From Serinicoccus chungangensis (GTDB lineage: Bacteria > Actinomycetota > Actinomycetes > Actinomycetales > Dermatophilaceae): a stretch of 64,000 nt of DNA. The notes below the pieces were generated by a model. The model saw nothing but the letters and a program-made list of their open reading frames with translations, searched no databases and had not been told where the DNA came from. Numbering within the stretch: position 1 is the first letter of the stretch; each line of letters starts with the position of its first letter. The DNA is taken from the NCBI RefSeq assembly GCF_006337125.1, contig NZ_CP040887.1:1612001-1676000 (forward strand), given 5' to 3'. The position numbers and the translations under genes are program-made. This document shows positions 1-8,264 of the stretch, in pieces.

Positions 1-2
1 CC

Positions 3-1448
3 GAGCAGGACGAGGCGCTGGAGCAGGCGCTGCGGGCCGGGCTCGTCGACTTCGAGCTCTCCGAGGAGGACCGGGCCCTGGTCGAGCGCGGCGAGCTCCC
101 CGACGACGAGGAGACCGCCGCGGGCGGCCGCCCGGTCGTCGCGATCGTCGGCCGCCCCAACGTCGGAAAGTCCAGCCTGGTCAACCGGATCCTCGGACGC
201 CGCGAGGCGGTCGTCGAGGACGTGCCCGGGGTCACCCGGGACCGGGTCGCCTACGACGCGGAGTGGTCCGGTCGGCGGTTCACCGTGGTCGACACCGGCG
301 GCTGGGAGGTCGACGCGCAGGGCATCCACCTGCGGGTCGCCGAGCAGGCCGAGGTCGCGGTGGAGCTGGCCGACGCGGTGATGTTCGTCGTCGACGCCAC
401 CGTCGGCGCGACCGACACCGACGAGCAGGTGGTCCGGCTGCTGCGGCGCGCCGGCAAGCCGGTCGTCCTGGTCGCCAACAAGGTGGACGACCAGCGCTTC
501 GAGGCGGACGCCGCCGTGCTGTGGAGCCTGGGCCTCGGGCAGCCGTGGCCGGTGTCGGCCCTGCACGGCCGCGGCTCGGGCGACGTCCTCGACGCGCTGC
601 TCGAGGTGCTGCCGCAGACCTCGTCGGTGGCCGGGCCCCACGAGCGTGGTGGCCCGCGACGGGTCGCCCTCCTCGGGCGCCCCAACGTCGGCAAGAGCTC
701 CCTGCTCAACAAGCTCGCGGGGACCGAGCGGGTCGTCGTGGACGAGGTCGCCGGGACCACCCGCGACCCGGTCGACGAGCTCATCGAGCTCGGCGACGAC
801 GGGAGGGTGTGGCGCTTCGTCGACACCGCGGGCATCCGCCGGCGGGTGCACCAGACCAAGGGCGCCGACTTCTACGCCTCGCTGCGCACCCAGGCCGCGC
901 TGGAGAAGGCCGAGGTGGCCGTCGTCCTGGTGGACGTCTCCGAGCCCATCGCCGAGCAGGACATCCGGGTGATCCAGCAGGTCGTGGATGCCGGGCGGGC
1001 CCTGGTCGTGGCCTACAACAAGTGGGACGCCCTGGACGAGGAGCGGCGCTACTACCTCGAGCGGGAGATCGAGCGCGAGCTGGTCCAGATCACCTGGGCC
1101 CCGCGGGTCAACATCTCCGCGGCCACCGGGCGCAACGTCGCCAAGCTCGTCCCCGCGCTCGACACGGCGCTCGCCTCGTGGGACAGCCGGATCCCGACGG
1201 CCCGGCTCAACGCCTTCCTGGGCGAGGTCGTGGCCGGGCAGCCGCACCCGGTGCGCAGCGGCAAGCAGCCGAGGGTGCTCTTCGCGACGCAGGCCGACAC
1301 CCGCCCGCCCAAGTTCGTCATCTTCGCCTCGGGCTTCATCGAGGCGGGCTACCGGCGCTTCCTGGAGCGCCGGCTGCGGGAGCAGTTCGGGTTCGCCGGC
1401 ACGCCGATCGAGATCTCCGTGCGGGTCCGGGAGAAGCGCCGCCGCTGA
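3..1448 (+). CDS. der: GTPase Der, ribosome assembly (5' partial)
   Basis: Double-GTPase that acts in maturation of the 50S ribosomal subunit. The reading frame is open to the left edge, so the start lies outside the window; 481 residues are visible. Two G domains follow each other: P-loop GRPNVGKSS near visible residue 50 with PGVTRD after it, and a second GRPNVGKSS near residue 225 followed by [10 protein letters not shown] and the NKWD motif. The C-terminal KH-like domain ends in basic EKRRR, as usual for Der. The acidic stretch before the first G domain fits the N-terminal extension common in actinobacterial Der. A tRNA gene follows after about 76 bases. Confidence 0.95.
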   Translation, partial: EQDEALEQALRAGLVDFELSEEDRALVERGELPDDEETAAGGRPVVAIVGRPNVGKSSLVNRILGRREAVVEDVPGVTRDRVAYDAEWSGRRFTVVDTGGWEVDAQGIHLRVAEQAEVAVELADAVMFVVDATVGATDTDEQVVRLLRRAGKPVVLVANKVDDQRFEADAAVLWSLGLGQPWPVSALHGRGSGDVLDALLEVLPQTSSVAGPHERGGPRRVALLGRPNVGKSSLLNKLAGTERVVVDEVAGTTRDPVDELIELGDDGRVWRFVDTAGIRRRVHQTKGADFYASLRTQAALEKAEVAVVLVDVSEPIAEQDIRVIQQVVDAGRALVVAYNKWDALDEERRYYLEREIERELVQITWAPRVNISAATGRNVAKLVPALDTALASWDSRIPTARLNAFLGEVVAGQPHPVRSGKQPRVLFATQADTRPPKFVIFASGFIEAGYRRFLERRLREQFGFAGTPIEISVRVREKRRR

Positions 1449-1524
1449 CCGACCGGGGGATTGGGTCAGCCGGGCACCGATGGGCTAACCTGATCCTCGC
1501 CCAGCCGGGCGGACAACAGAACAA

Positions 1525-1598
<74 letters not shown>

Positions 1599-1602
1599 CG
1601 AA

Positions 1603-1637
1603 AAGCCCTGGTGAGAGGTCCTCTCTCACCAGGGCTT
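1603..1637 (+). terminator. rho-independent-type terminator after tRNA-Pro
   Basis: A perfect 15-bp stem (AAGCCCTGGTGAGAG at 1603-1617 pairing with 1623-1637) closes a 5-base loop directly after the tRNA. No T tract follows, as is common in GC-rich actinobacteria. It separates der/tRNA transcription from the transporter downstream. From here to 1787 nothing else was recognised. Confidence 0.85.
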
Positions 1638-1787
1638 CGTCGTGTCCGGGGGAGGTCGGACGCGGCACAGCCCCGGAGGCCGCTGTTAGTGTCGGCCCAC
1701 ACCGGCCCCCGGGGTCGGACCCCGCCCGGCGCGCCACCTGTGCGCCAGGGTCTCGACACCGCGACGACTCCCGAGAAGGCCACCGTC

Positions 1788-3782
1788 ATGGCAGAGGACC
1801 GACGACCGCCCCGCACCACGCGTGCCGCCGACGCCCGCCGGGCCGGACGACGGGCCAGCGCCTCCCTCGGCAAGCTCGACTACCAGCGCCCGAGGTACCC
1901 GCACGGCATCCATCCGGCCCTGGTGCCGGGGATCTCGGTGGACGAGCAGCGGCGCCGCTACGGCCTGAGCATGACGGTCTTCGCGCTGGCCGGCGTGCTC
2001 ACCGTCGCCTTCGTCATCTGGGGCGTGACCGACTCCGAGGGCGTGGCCCGGGTCTCCGCGGCTGCCTTCTCGTGGGCGACGACCAACCTGGGCTGGCTGT
2101 TCAACAGCGTGGCGATCATCATCCTGGTCGCGCTGCTCATCATCGCGTTCTCGCCCTACGGCCGGATCCCGCTGGGCAAGGACGGCGAGACGCCGGAGTT
2201 CAGCACCTTCGCCTGGGTGGCGATGCTCTTCGCCGCCGGCATCGGGATCGGCGTGCTCTTCTTCGGCCCCTCCGAGCCGCTCACCTACTTCGTCACCCCG
2301 CCCCCGCTGACGAACGAGGCGGAGTCGACCGAGGCGCTGCACCGGGCGATGGCGCAGACCTACTTCCACTGGGGGTTCCACGCCTGGGCGATGTACGCGC
2401 TCGTGGGCGGGGCGGTGGCCTACGCCGCCTACCGGCGCGGGCGCAGCCTGCTCATGTCCTCGATCTTCCGCAGCCTCTTCGGTGCCCGGCACGCGGAGGG
2501 CTTCGCCGGCAAGCTGGTGGACATCTTCGCGATCATCGCGACCCTGTTCGGCACCGCCGCCGCCCTCGGCATCGCCGCGATGCAGATCGGGGCGGGGGTG
2601 AGCATCGTGTCCGGCGTCGACGAGCTGACCAACACCGTCCTGGTCGTCATCATCCTGGTGCTCACCGTCGGCTTCATCGTCTCCGCGGTCTCCGGGGTCG
2701 CCCGGGGCATCCGCTACCTGTCCAGCATCAACATCGTGCTCACGGTCGGCATCGTCGGCCTCGTGCTCTTCCTCGGGCCGACGCTGTTCCTCATGAACCT
2801 GCTGCCCTCGGCGATGATGGAGTACCTCGGGTCGATGTTCGACATGATGGGCCGCTCGCTGTCGTGGGGTGAGGAGACCCAGACCTACCAGTCCGCCTGG
2901 ACCGTGTACTACTGGGCGTGGTGGATCTCCTGGTCGCCCTTCGTCGGGATCTTCATCGCCCGCATCTCGCGCGGGCGGACGATCCGCCAGTTCCTGCTGG
3001 GGACCATCCTCATCCCCTCGTCCCTGCTCTTCGTCGCCTACGGGATCATGGGCGGCACCTCGATCTGGATGTACCGCGAGGGGCTGCCGGGCATGAGCGC
3101 CGACCTGGCGCCCGCCGAGGTGTTCTTCGCCGTCCTCGACAACCTTCCCTACGTCGGGTGGCTGCCCTACGTCGTCATCGTGGTGCTGTCCATCTTCTTC
3201 ATCACCTCGGCCGACTCGGCCTCGGTGGTCATGGGCATGCTCGCCAGCAACGGGGACCAGAACCCGCGCCGGTGGGTGGTGGTGTTCTGGGGGCTGGTGA
3301 TGTCCGGGATCGCGGTCGTCATGCTCTCGCTCGGGGACGCGACCGCGCTGGAGGGCCTGCAGCAGCTGGTCATCGTCACCGCGGTGCCGTTCGCCCTGGT
3401 GATGCTGCTCATCATCGTGGCCTGGTTCCGGGACCTGCGCACCGACCCGCTCACGCTGCGCCACCTGTATGCCGAGAACGCCGTGCGCAACGCCGTCGTC
3501 GAGGGCATCGACCAGTACGGCGACGACTTCGCCCTCGAGGTCGTGCACGCCCGCCCCGGCGGTGGTGCCGGGGCGGAGGTCGACTCCGAGCACGAGAACT
3601 ACACGGAGTGGTACCGCCGCACCGACGAGAACGGCGACCCGGTCGACTACGACTACGAGACCGGGCAGTGGGGCGACGGGTGGACCGACGGGTCCGCGGC
3701 CGAGGACGCCGACGAGCCGGAGGAGTCCCCGGACGCGGACGTCGCACCCCGGGACGACACCGCCAACCGGAACCCGGTGTGA
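1788..3782 (+). CDS. BCCT-family betaine/choline-type transporter
   Basis: Secondary transporter of the betaine-carnitine-choline family, 664 residues, with about 12 membrane segments. Family motifs are complete: the glycine stretch FAAGIGIGVLFFG on TM3, the TM4 box HWGFHAWAMY, and the TM8 box YYWAWWISWSPF followed by ARISRGR. These supply the full aromatic cage that binds quaternary amines in BetP. Glycine at the position equivalent to BetP G153 suggests a sodium-coupled betaine-type carrier rather than a proton-coupled choline carrier; this is an inference. The last ~110 residues are an acidic hydrophilic tail. Start ATG 1788 follows GAGAAGG. The neighbouring sulfatase suggests choline or choline-O-sulfate as a possible substrate. 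The 3' end overlaps the convergent FGE gene by 130 bases. Confidence 0.88.
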   Translation: MAEDRRPPRTTRAADARRAGRRASASLGKLDYQRPRYPHGIHPALVPGISVDEQRRRYGLSMTVFALAGVLTVAFVIWGVTDSEGVARVSAAAFSWATTNLGWLFNSVAIIILVALLIIAFSPYGRIPLGKDGETPEFSTFAWVAMLFAAGIGIGVLFFGPSEPLTYFVTPPPLTNEAESTEALHRAMAQTYFHWGFHAWAMYALVGGAVAYAAYRRGRSLLMSSIFRSLFGARHAEGFAGKLVDIFAIIATLFGTAAALGIAAMQIGAGVSIVSGVDELTNTVLVVIILVLTVGFIVSAVSGVARGIRYLSSINIVLTVGIVGLVLFLGPTLFLMNLLPSAMMEYLGSMFDMMGRSLSWGEETQTYQSAWTVYYWAWWISWSPFVGIFIARISRGRTIRQFLLGTILIPSSLLFVAYGIMGGTSIWMYREGLPGMSADLAPAEVFFAVLDNLPYVGWLPYVVIVVLSIFFITSADSASVVMGMLASNGDQNPRRWVVVFWGLVMSGIAVVMLSLGDATALEGLQQLVIVTAVPFALVMLLIIVAWFRDLRTDPLTLRHLYAENAVRNAVVEGIDQYGDDFALEVVHARPGGGAGAEVDSEHENYTEWYRRTDENGDPVDYDYETGQWGDGWTDGSAAEDADEPEESPDADVAPRDDTANRNPV

Positions 3783-4624
3783 CCCAGCGAGCTGTCCGCG
3801 GTCGCGCCGGTGCGGGCGGACGTGCGGTAGCGGCGGCAGTAGGACGCGTGGCACAGGTAGGACCCGCCGCGCAGGGCCGCCTCGTCGCGGCCGGGCGCGA
3901 ACGTGCCGGAGGTCCACTCCCAGACGTTCCCGGTCATGTGGTGCAGGCCGTAGCCGTTGGCCGGGTAGGCGTCGACGGGCATGGTGCCGACGGGGCTGCT
4001 GGGGCGGTCCGGGAAGGTGCCCCGGAAGGTGTTCATCCGCGGCACTCCTCCGGGCTCGCGGACCGCACCCCAGGGGTAGGGCTGCTGGTCGAGGCCACCA
4101 CGCGCCGCGAACTCCCACTCCGCCTCGGTGGGCAGGCGGGCGCCCACCCACCGGGCGTAGGCGCGGGCGTCGTCCAGCGAGACCTGGGTGACCGGGTGGT
4201 CCGGACGGTCCTCGGCGCTCGACCCGGGTCCCTCCGGCGCCAGCCAGGTCGCCCCGGCCACCTGCCGCCACCACGGGGCGGACCGCACCGCGGGTGCGGC
4301 CTCCCGGTGCTCCGGGGCGAGCAGCCCGACGAAGACGAAGGAGCTGCCGTGCCGCTCGGCGTCGGTGCGGTGCCCGGTCTCCTGCACGAAGGCCGCGAAG
4401 CCGGCCACGGTCACGGTGGTGGGGGAGAGGGCGAACGGCTCGACACGCACCTCGCGGACCGGCCGCTCCCCGTCCTCGGGGTAGGCCAGGGCGTCCTCGC
4501 TGCCCATCCGGAACGACCCTCCGGCGAGCCCGACGAGGGTGAGCCGCGTCGGCGCCTGCCGGGCCAGCCGGGCGAGGGCGGCCGCGTCGGGGGCCGACGA
4601 CGTCACCGACCGGGCGCCGGGCAT
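3653..4624 (-). CDS. formylglycine-generating enzyme (sulfatase-modifying, SUMF1/FGE)
   Basis: Oxidises the active-site cysteine of type I sulfatases to formylglycine. The 323-residue protein has the FGE-sulfatase fold: GGSFRMGS near residue 36, LPTEAEWEFAARGG near 164, GNVWEWTSG near 232, and the catalytic copper-binding pair in GGSYLCHASYC (Cys258 and Cys263), followed by GHTGFRLA. It is divergent from the sulfatase, whose CxPSR cysteine is its obvious client. ATG 4624 is chosen; an upstream GTG/ATG would run into the sulfatase start. The conserved domain ends near 3755-3800; a Ser/Ala-rich tail of about 30 residues is read antisense to the transporter tail and may be incidental. Confidence 0.9.
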   Translation of the reverse strand: MPGARSVTSSAPDAAALARLARQAPTRLTLVGLAGGSFRMGSEDALAYPEDGERPVREVRVEPFALSPTTVTVAGFAAFVQETGHRTDAERHGSSFVFVGLLAPEHREAAPAVRSAPWWRQVAGATWLAPEGPGSSAEDRPDHPVTQVSLDDARAYARWVGARLPTEAEWEFAARGGLDQQPYPWGAVREPGGVPRMNTFRGTFPDRPSSPVGTMPVDAYPANGYGLHHMTGNVWEWTSGTFAPGRDEAALRGGSYLCHASYCRRYRTSARTGATADSSLGHTGFRLAVSSRGATSASGDSSGSSASSAADPSVHPSPHCPVS

Positions 4625-4707
4625 ACCGTCACCGGGGCGGGCCGGACCGCAGCAGGCACCCACCGCACCACCTCCCAGGACGCACGACCGACGGGAACGA
4701 CGAACCG

Positions 4708-6258
4708 ATGACCGCACCGAACATCGTAGTCATCCAGGCCGACCAGCTGGCGCCGCAGGCGCTCGGCGCTTACGGCGACGAGGCGGCGCTGACGCCGCAC
4801 ATGGACGCGCTGGCCGAGCAGGGTGCGGTCTTCGACCGCGCCTACTGCACGACCCCCCTCTGCGCGCCGTCCCGGGCGTCGATGATGACCGGGCTGATGC
4901 CCTCCGAGCTGGGCTGCTACGACAACGGCGACGACTTCGCGGCCTCGGTGCCGACCTTCGCCCACCTGCTGCGCTCGGCGGGCTACCACACCGCCCTCGT
5001 CGGGCGGATGCACTTCATCGGGCCGGACCAGCACCACGGCTTCGAGCAGCGGCTGACCACGGACGTCTACCCGGCGGACCTGGACATGGTGCCGGACTGG
5101 GGCCGCCCGCTGGACCAGCGGCTGCAGTGGTACCACGCCGCCGACCCGGTCTTCACGGCCGGCGCCGCGACGGCGACCGTGCAGCAGGACTTCGACGACG
5201 AGGTGCTCTTCCGCAGCCTGCGGCACCTCGACGACCGGGCCCGGGCCGACCAGGCGGCGCAGCGGGAGGGGAACCCGGCGCAGCCCTTCCTCATGGTCAC
5301 CTCGTTCATCCACCCGCACGACCCCTACGAGCCGCCGCGGGAGCACTGGGAGCGCTTCGCGGACGTGCCGGTCCCCGCACCGGTCCACCCCCAGGTGCCG
5401 GACGTCGGGCAGGACCCGCACTCGCACCGGCTGCGGACCATGAGCGGCTTCGACCGGCAGGACCCCGGCCCGGAGTCGGTCGCGCGGGCCAGACGCGCCT
5501 ACTACGCGGCCGTGAGCTACGTCGACGACATGGTCGGGGCCCTCCTCGCCCGGCTGGACGTCCTCGGGCTCGCGGACCGCACCGTGGTCGTGCTCACCAG
5601 CGACCACGGGGACATGCTGGGCGAGCGGGGCCTGTGGTACAAGATGTCGCCCTACGAGCGGTCGAGCCGGGTGCCGCTCGTCCTGAGCGGGCCGCCCGAC
5701 CTCGTGCGGCCGGGGCGCTACGCCAACCCGGTGAGCCTGCTCGACGTCCTGCCGACGCTGGTCGAGCTCGCGGGTGCGGACCCCACCCCGGTCGGCGGCG
5801 CCCGGGCGGGTGTCTCGCTGCTGGAGAGCGCGCGGCGGGAGGTGGCCGGCGCCTCGCCGCAGGACCGGGACGTCGTCATCGAGTACCTCGCGGAGGGGAC
5901 CCACCACCCGCAGGTGACCCTCGTCCGCGGCCCGCTCAAGCTGGTGCTCTGCCCGGGGGACCCGGACCAGCTCTACGACCTCGCGGCCGACCCGCACGAG
6001 CTGCGCAACGTCGTGCTGGAGGACGGGTACGCCGAGGACGCGGCCGCGATGCGGGCCGAGCTCGAGGACCGCTACGACCTCGCCGAGGTGGAGGCGGAGG
6101 TCCTGGCCAGCCAGCGGCGGCGCAGCCTCGTGGCCCACGCCCTGTCCCAGGGACGGGCCCGGCCCTGGGACCTGGTCGTGCAGGAGGAGGAACGCTACGT
6201 GCGCGGCGACTTCTGGGCGGCGTTCCGCTACGCCAAGCTGGCCGACGGCGGGGAGTGA
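4708..6258 (+). CDS. betC: choline-O-sulfatase-like type I sulfatase
   Basis: Predicted to hydrolyse choline-O-sulfate to choline and sulfate in the cytoplasm. The 516-residue protein starts with the metal motif IVVIQADQ, then LCAPSRASMMTG, where Cys52 of CxPSR is the residue converted to formylglycine. GKMHF-like GRMHFIGPDQ, HPHDPYEPP, and DHGDMLGERGLWYKM follow. The C-terminal signature VLASQRRRSLVAHAL is typical of BetC and supports choline sulfatase over aryl sulfatase. The adjacent divergent FGE gene supplies its maturation. No choline dehydrogenase (betA) or betaine aldehyde dehydrogenase (betB) is in the window. No secretion signal is seen. Confidence 0.85.
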   Translation: MTAPNIVVIQADQLAPQALGAYGDEAALTPHMDALAEQGAVFDRAYCTTPLCAPSRASMMTGLMPSELGCYDNGDDFAASVPTFAHLLRSAGYHTALVGRMHFIGPDQHHGFEQRLTTDVYPADLDMVPDWGRPLDQRLQWYHAADPVFTAGAATATVQQDFDDEVLFRSLRHLDDRARADQAAQREGNPAQPFLMVTSFIHPHDPYEPPREHWERFADVPVPAPVHPQVPDVGQDPHSHRLRTMSGFDRQDPGPESVARARRAYYAAVSYVDDMVGALLARLDVLGLADRTVVVLTSDHGDMLGERGLWYKMSPYERSSRVPLVLSGPPDLVRPGRYANPVSLLDVLPTLVELAGADPTPVGGARAGVSLLESARREVAGASPQDRDVVIEYLAEGTHHPQVTLVRGPLKLVLCPGDPDQLYDLAADPHELRNVVLEDGYAEDAAAMRAELEDRYDLAEVEAEVLASQRRRSLVAHALSQGRARPWDLVVQEEERYVRGDFWAAFRYAKLADGGE

Positions 6259-6350
6259 GAGGGCGGCCGCAGGCCGCACATCGTTGCCGATTCGTTGCCG
6301 TCCTGCCCGGCGCGGAGGTAGCCAGGGCGTGACCTTCTCGCTATGGTCGC

Positions 6351-6362
6351 GTTGTCGACAAC
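6351..6362. promoter_or_regulatory. putative GntR operator, BCCT2 promoter
   Basis: A perfect 12-bp palindrome, GTTGTCGACAAC, with the same TTGT-NN-ACAA core as the three other sites in the island. A -10-like CATACT at 6374-6379 follows, so the site covers the -35 region of the transporter gene that starts at 6414. A half site ACAATC lies at 6366-6371. Confidence 0.6.
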
Positions 6363-6413
6363 TAGACAATCAGCATACTGCGCTGTCCCGTGCGCGACCC
6401 CAAGGAGACGACC

Positions 6414-8123
6414 GTGGACGACCTCGCACGCCGGTTGGGCCTGAAGACCAACCCTCAAATCTTCTTCACCTCGGCCGGGTTGATGGTCCTCATCCTGGCC
6501 CTGCTGCTCATCTTCCCCGCCAGCATCGGTGACGGCTTCGCCGCAGCCCGCACGTGGGTGACGACCAACCTCGGCTGGTTCTTCATCTTCGGCGTCACCG
6601 TGTGGCTCATCTTCCTCATCTGGATCGCCAGCAGCAAGTACGGCGACCTGAAGCTCGGCAAGGGCGACGAGGTCCCGGCCTACACCCGGGTCTCCTGGTT
6701 CACCATGCTCTTCGCCGGCGGCATCGGCACCATCCTCATGTTCTGGGGCGTCGCCGAGCCCATCTCGCACTTCACCACCCCGCCCTTCCCGGACGTGGAG
6801 CCCTACAGCGCCCAGGCGGCGGAGGACGCGATGAACGTCGCGCTCTACCACCTGGGTCTGCACACGTGGGCCATCTTCACCCTCCCCGGGCTGGCCTTCG
6901 GCTTCTTCATCTACCGCTACGACCTCCCGATGCGCGTGAGCTCGGTGTTCTACCCCTTCCTCAAGGAGCGCATCCACGGCCCGATCGGCAAGACCATCGA
7001 CGTCTTCGCCGTCCTCGGCACCCTCTTCGGCCTCGCGGTCAGCCTGGGTCTGGGCACCTCGCAGATCAGCGCCGGCCTGTCCGAGCTGACCGGTGTCGGT
7101 GACAGCGTGCTCGTCCGGGTCCTCGTCATCACCGTGCTCACCGCCGTGGCGACCACGTCGGTGGCCGTCGGTCTCGACAAGGGCATCAAGCGGCTGTCCA
7201 ACCTCAACATCGGGATGGCCGTCGGCATGATGCTCTTCGTCCTCTTCACCGGGGGCGCGACCGTCTTCCTGCTCCGCTCGCTCATCGAGAGCGCCGGCAA
7301 CTACCTGGCCGCCCTGCCCTCGCTGGCCTTCTGGAACGACGCGCTGGCCAACGCCACCCAGGCCGACGGCTGGGGCTGGCAGGCCGGGTGGACCGTCTTC
7401 TACTGGGCCTGGACGGTCACCTGGGCACCCTTCATGGGAGTCTTCCTGGCCCGGATCTCCCGGGGCCGCACGGTCCGGGAGTTCGTCGGCGGCGTCCTCG
7501 TGGCCCCCACGCTGTTCACCCTCGTGTGGTTCGTCATCTTCGGCTGGTCGGCGATGGAGATCGACGGCATCGGCGGTGACGGCGGGCCGATCTCCGCGGC
7601 GGTCGCCGAGAGCGTGCCGCTCGCGATGTTCACCTTCTTCGAGAACTTCCCCCTGACGACGCTGCTGCAGGGCCTGGTCATCGTCGTCGTGGCGCTCTTC
7701 TTCGCCACGTCGGCCGACTCCGCGGCCCTGGTCATCGACATGCTGTGCAGCGGCGAGAACGAGGAGGGCCCGGTCGGACAGCGCGTGTTCTGGGCGGTCT
7801 GCCTCGGTGCGCTGGCCGCGCTGCTCATCGTCCTCGGCGGTGACGAGGCCCTCCCGGCGCTCCAGGAGGTCATCACCGTCGTCGGGCTCCCGATCTTCAT
7901 CCTCGTCTTCGCGATGATCCCGGCCCTCTTCGCCGGCCTGCGGGCCGAGAAGAAGCGGGTCGAGCACGGCGACCCGACGGTCACGCCCCAGGAGCAGATC
8001 GAGATCGTCGAGCGGGAGGACGAGCGGCAGCGCGAGGAGGCCGCCCGGCAGCGCGAGGAGGCCGCCCGGCAGCGCGAGGAGGCCGAGAACGGCGTCCCCG
8101 CCCAGAAGGAGACCTCCTCCTGA
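6414..8123 (+). CDS. divergent BCCT-family transporter with altered substrate box
   Basis: BCCT-fold secondary transporter, 569 residues. Start GTG 6414 follows AAGGAG with good spacing. It keeps the fold motifs (FYWAWTVTWAPF then ARISRGR on TM8, SADSAA on TM9/10), but the substrate region differs from BetP: the TM3 glycine stretch reads GGIGTILMFWG, the TM4 box reads YHLGLHTWAIF (Trp and Tyr positions replaced by Leu and Phe), and one TM8 cage Trp is Thr. A ligand other than a trimethylammonium compound is therefore likely. The charged C-terminal tail has heptad repeats of QREEAAR. It is probably the uptake system of the adjacent catabolic island, which shares its operator. Confidence 0.88.
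   Translation: MDDLARRLGLKTNPQIFFTSAGLMVLILALLLIFPASIGDGFAAARTWVTTNLGWFFIFGVTVWLIFLIWIASSKYGDLKLGKGDEVPAYTRVSWFTMLFAGGIGTILMFWGVAEPISHFTTPPFPDVEPYSAQAAEDAMNVALYHLGLHTWAIFTLPGLAFGFFIYRYDLPMRVSSVFYPFLKERIHGPIGKTIDVFAVLGTLFGLAVSLGLGTSQISAGLSELTGVGDSVLVRVLVITVLTAVATTSVAVGLDKGIKRLSNLNIGMAVGMMLFVLFTGGATVFLLRSLIESAGNYLAALPSLAFWNDALANATQADGWGWQAGWTVFYWAWTVTWAPFMGVFLARISRGRTVREFVGGVLVAPTLFTLVWFVIFGWSAMEIDGIGGDGGPISAAVAESVPLAMFTFFENFPLTTLLQGLVIVVVALFFATSADSAALVIDMLCSGENEEGPVGQRVFWAVCLGALAALLIVLGGDEALPALQEVITVVGLPIFILVFAMIPALFAGLRAEKKRVEHGDPTVTPQEQIEIVEREDERQREEAARQREEAARQREEAENGVPAQKETSS
8025..8084 (+). repeat. 21-bp in-frame tandem repeat in transporter tail
   Basis: Two exact copies of a 21-bp unit (8025-8045, 8046-8066) plus 18 bases of a third. 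Each encodes RQREEAA, a heptad suited to a charged coiled coil in the cytoplasmic tail of the BCCT protein. Copy number could vary by slippage. Confidence 0.9.
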
Positions 8124-8135
8124 GGCCACCGGCGT

Positions 8136-8179
8136 GACGAGGGCCCGTCACCACCCGAGGGTGGTGACGGGCCCTCGTC
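8136..8179. terminator. bidirectional terminator between convergent genes
   Basis: A 21-base arm at 8136-8156 is perfectly complementary to 8159-8179, giving one of the strongest hairpins in the window. It sits between the end of the BCCT gene and the end of the oppositely transcribed aminotransferase gene and can serve both. Confidence 0.9.
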
Positions 8180-8264
8180 CGTCCGGGGGGCCCGGTGGCG
8201 TCGCTGTCGGGCCTCGTCGCCGCCGCCCGGTGGCCTCGCCGCGGAAGACCCGGCGGTCCGGCCC

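Noticed and set aside
1686..4274. 862-codon open frame on the - strand opposite the BCCT and FGE genes
   Set aside because: Composition is Arg/Gly/Pro/His-rich with no domain, and real genes with family motifs occupy other frames. Long shadow frames are expected at this GC content.
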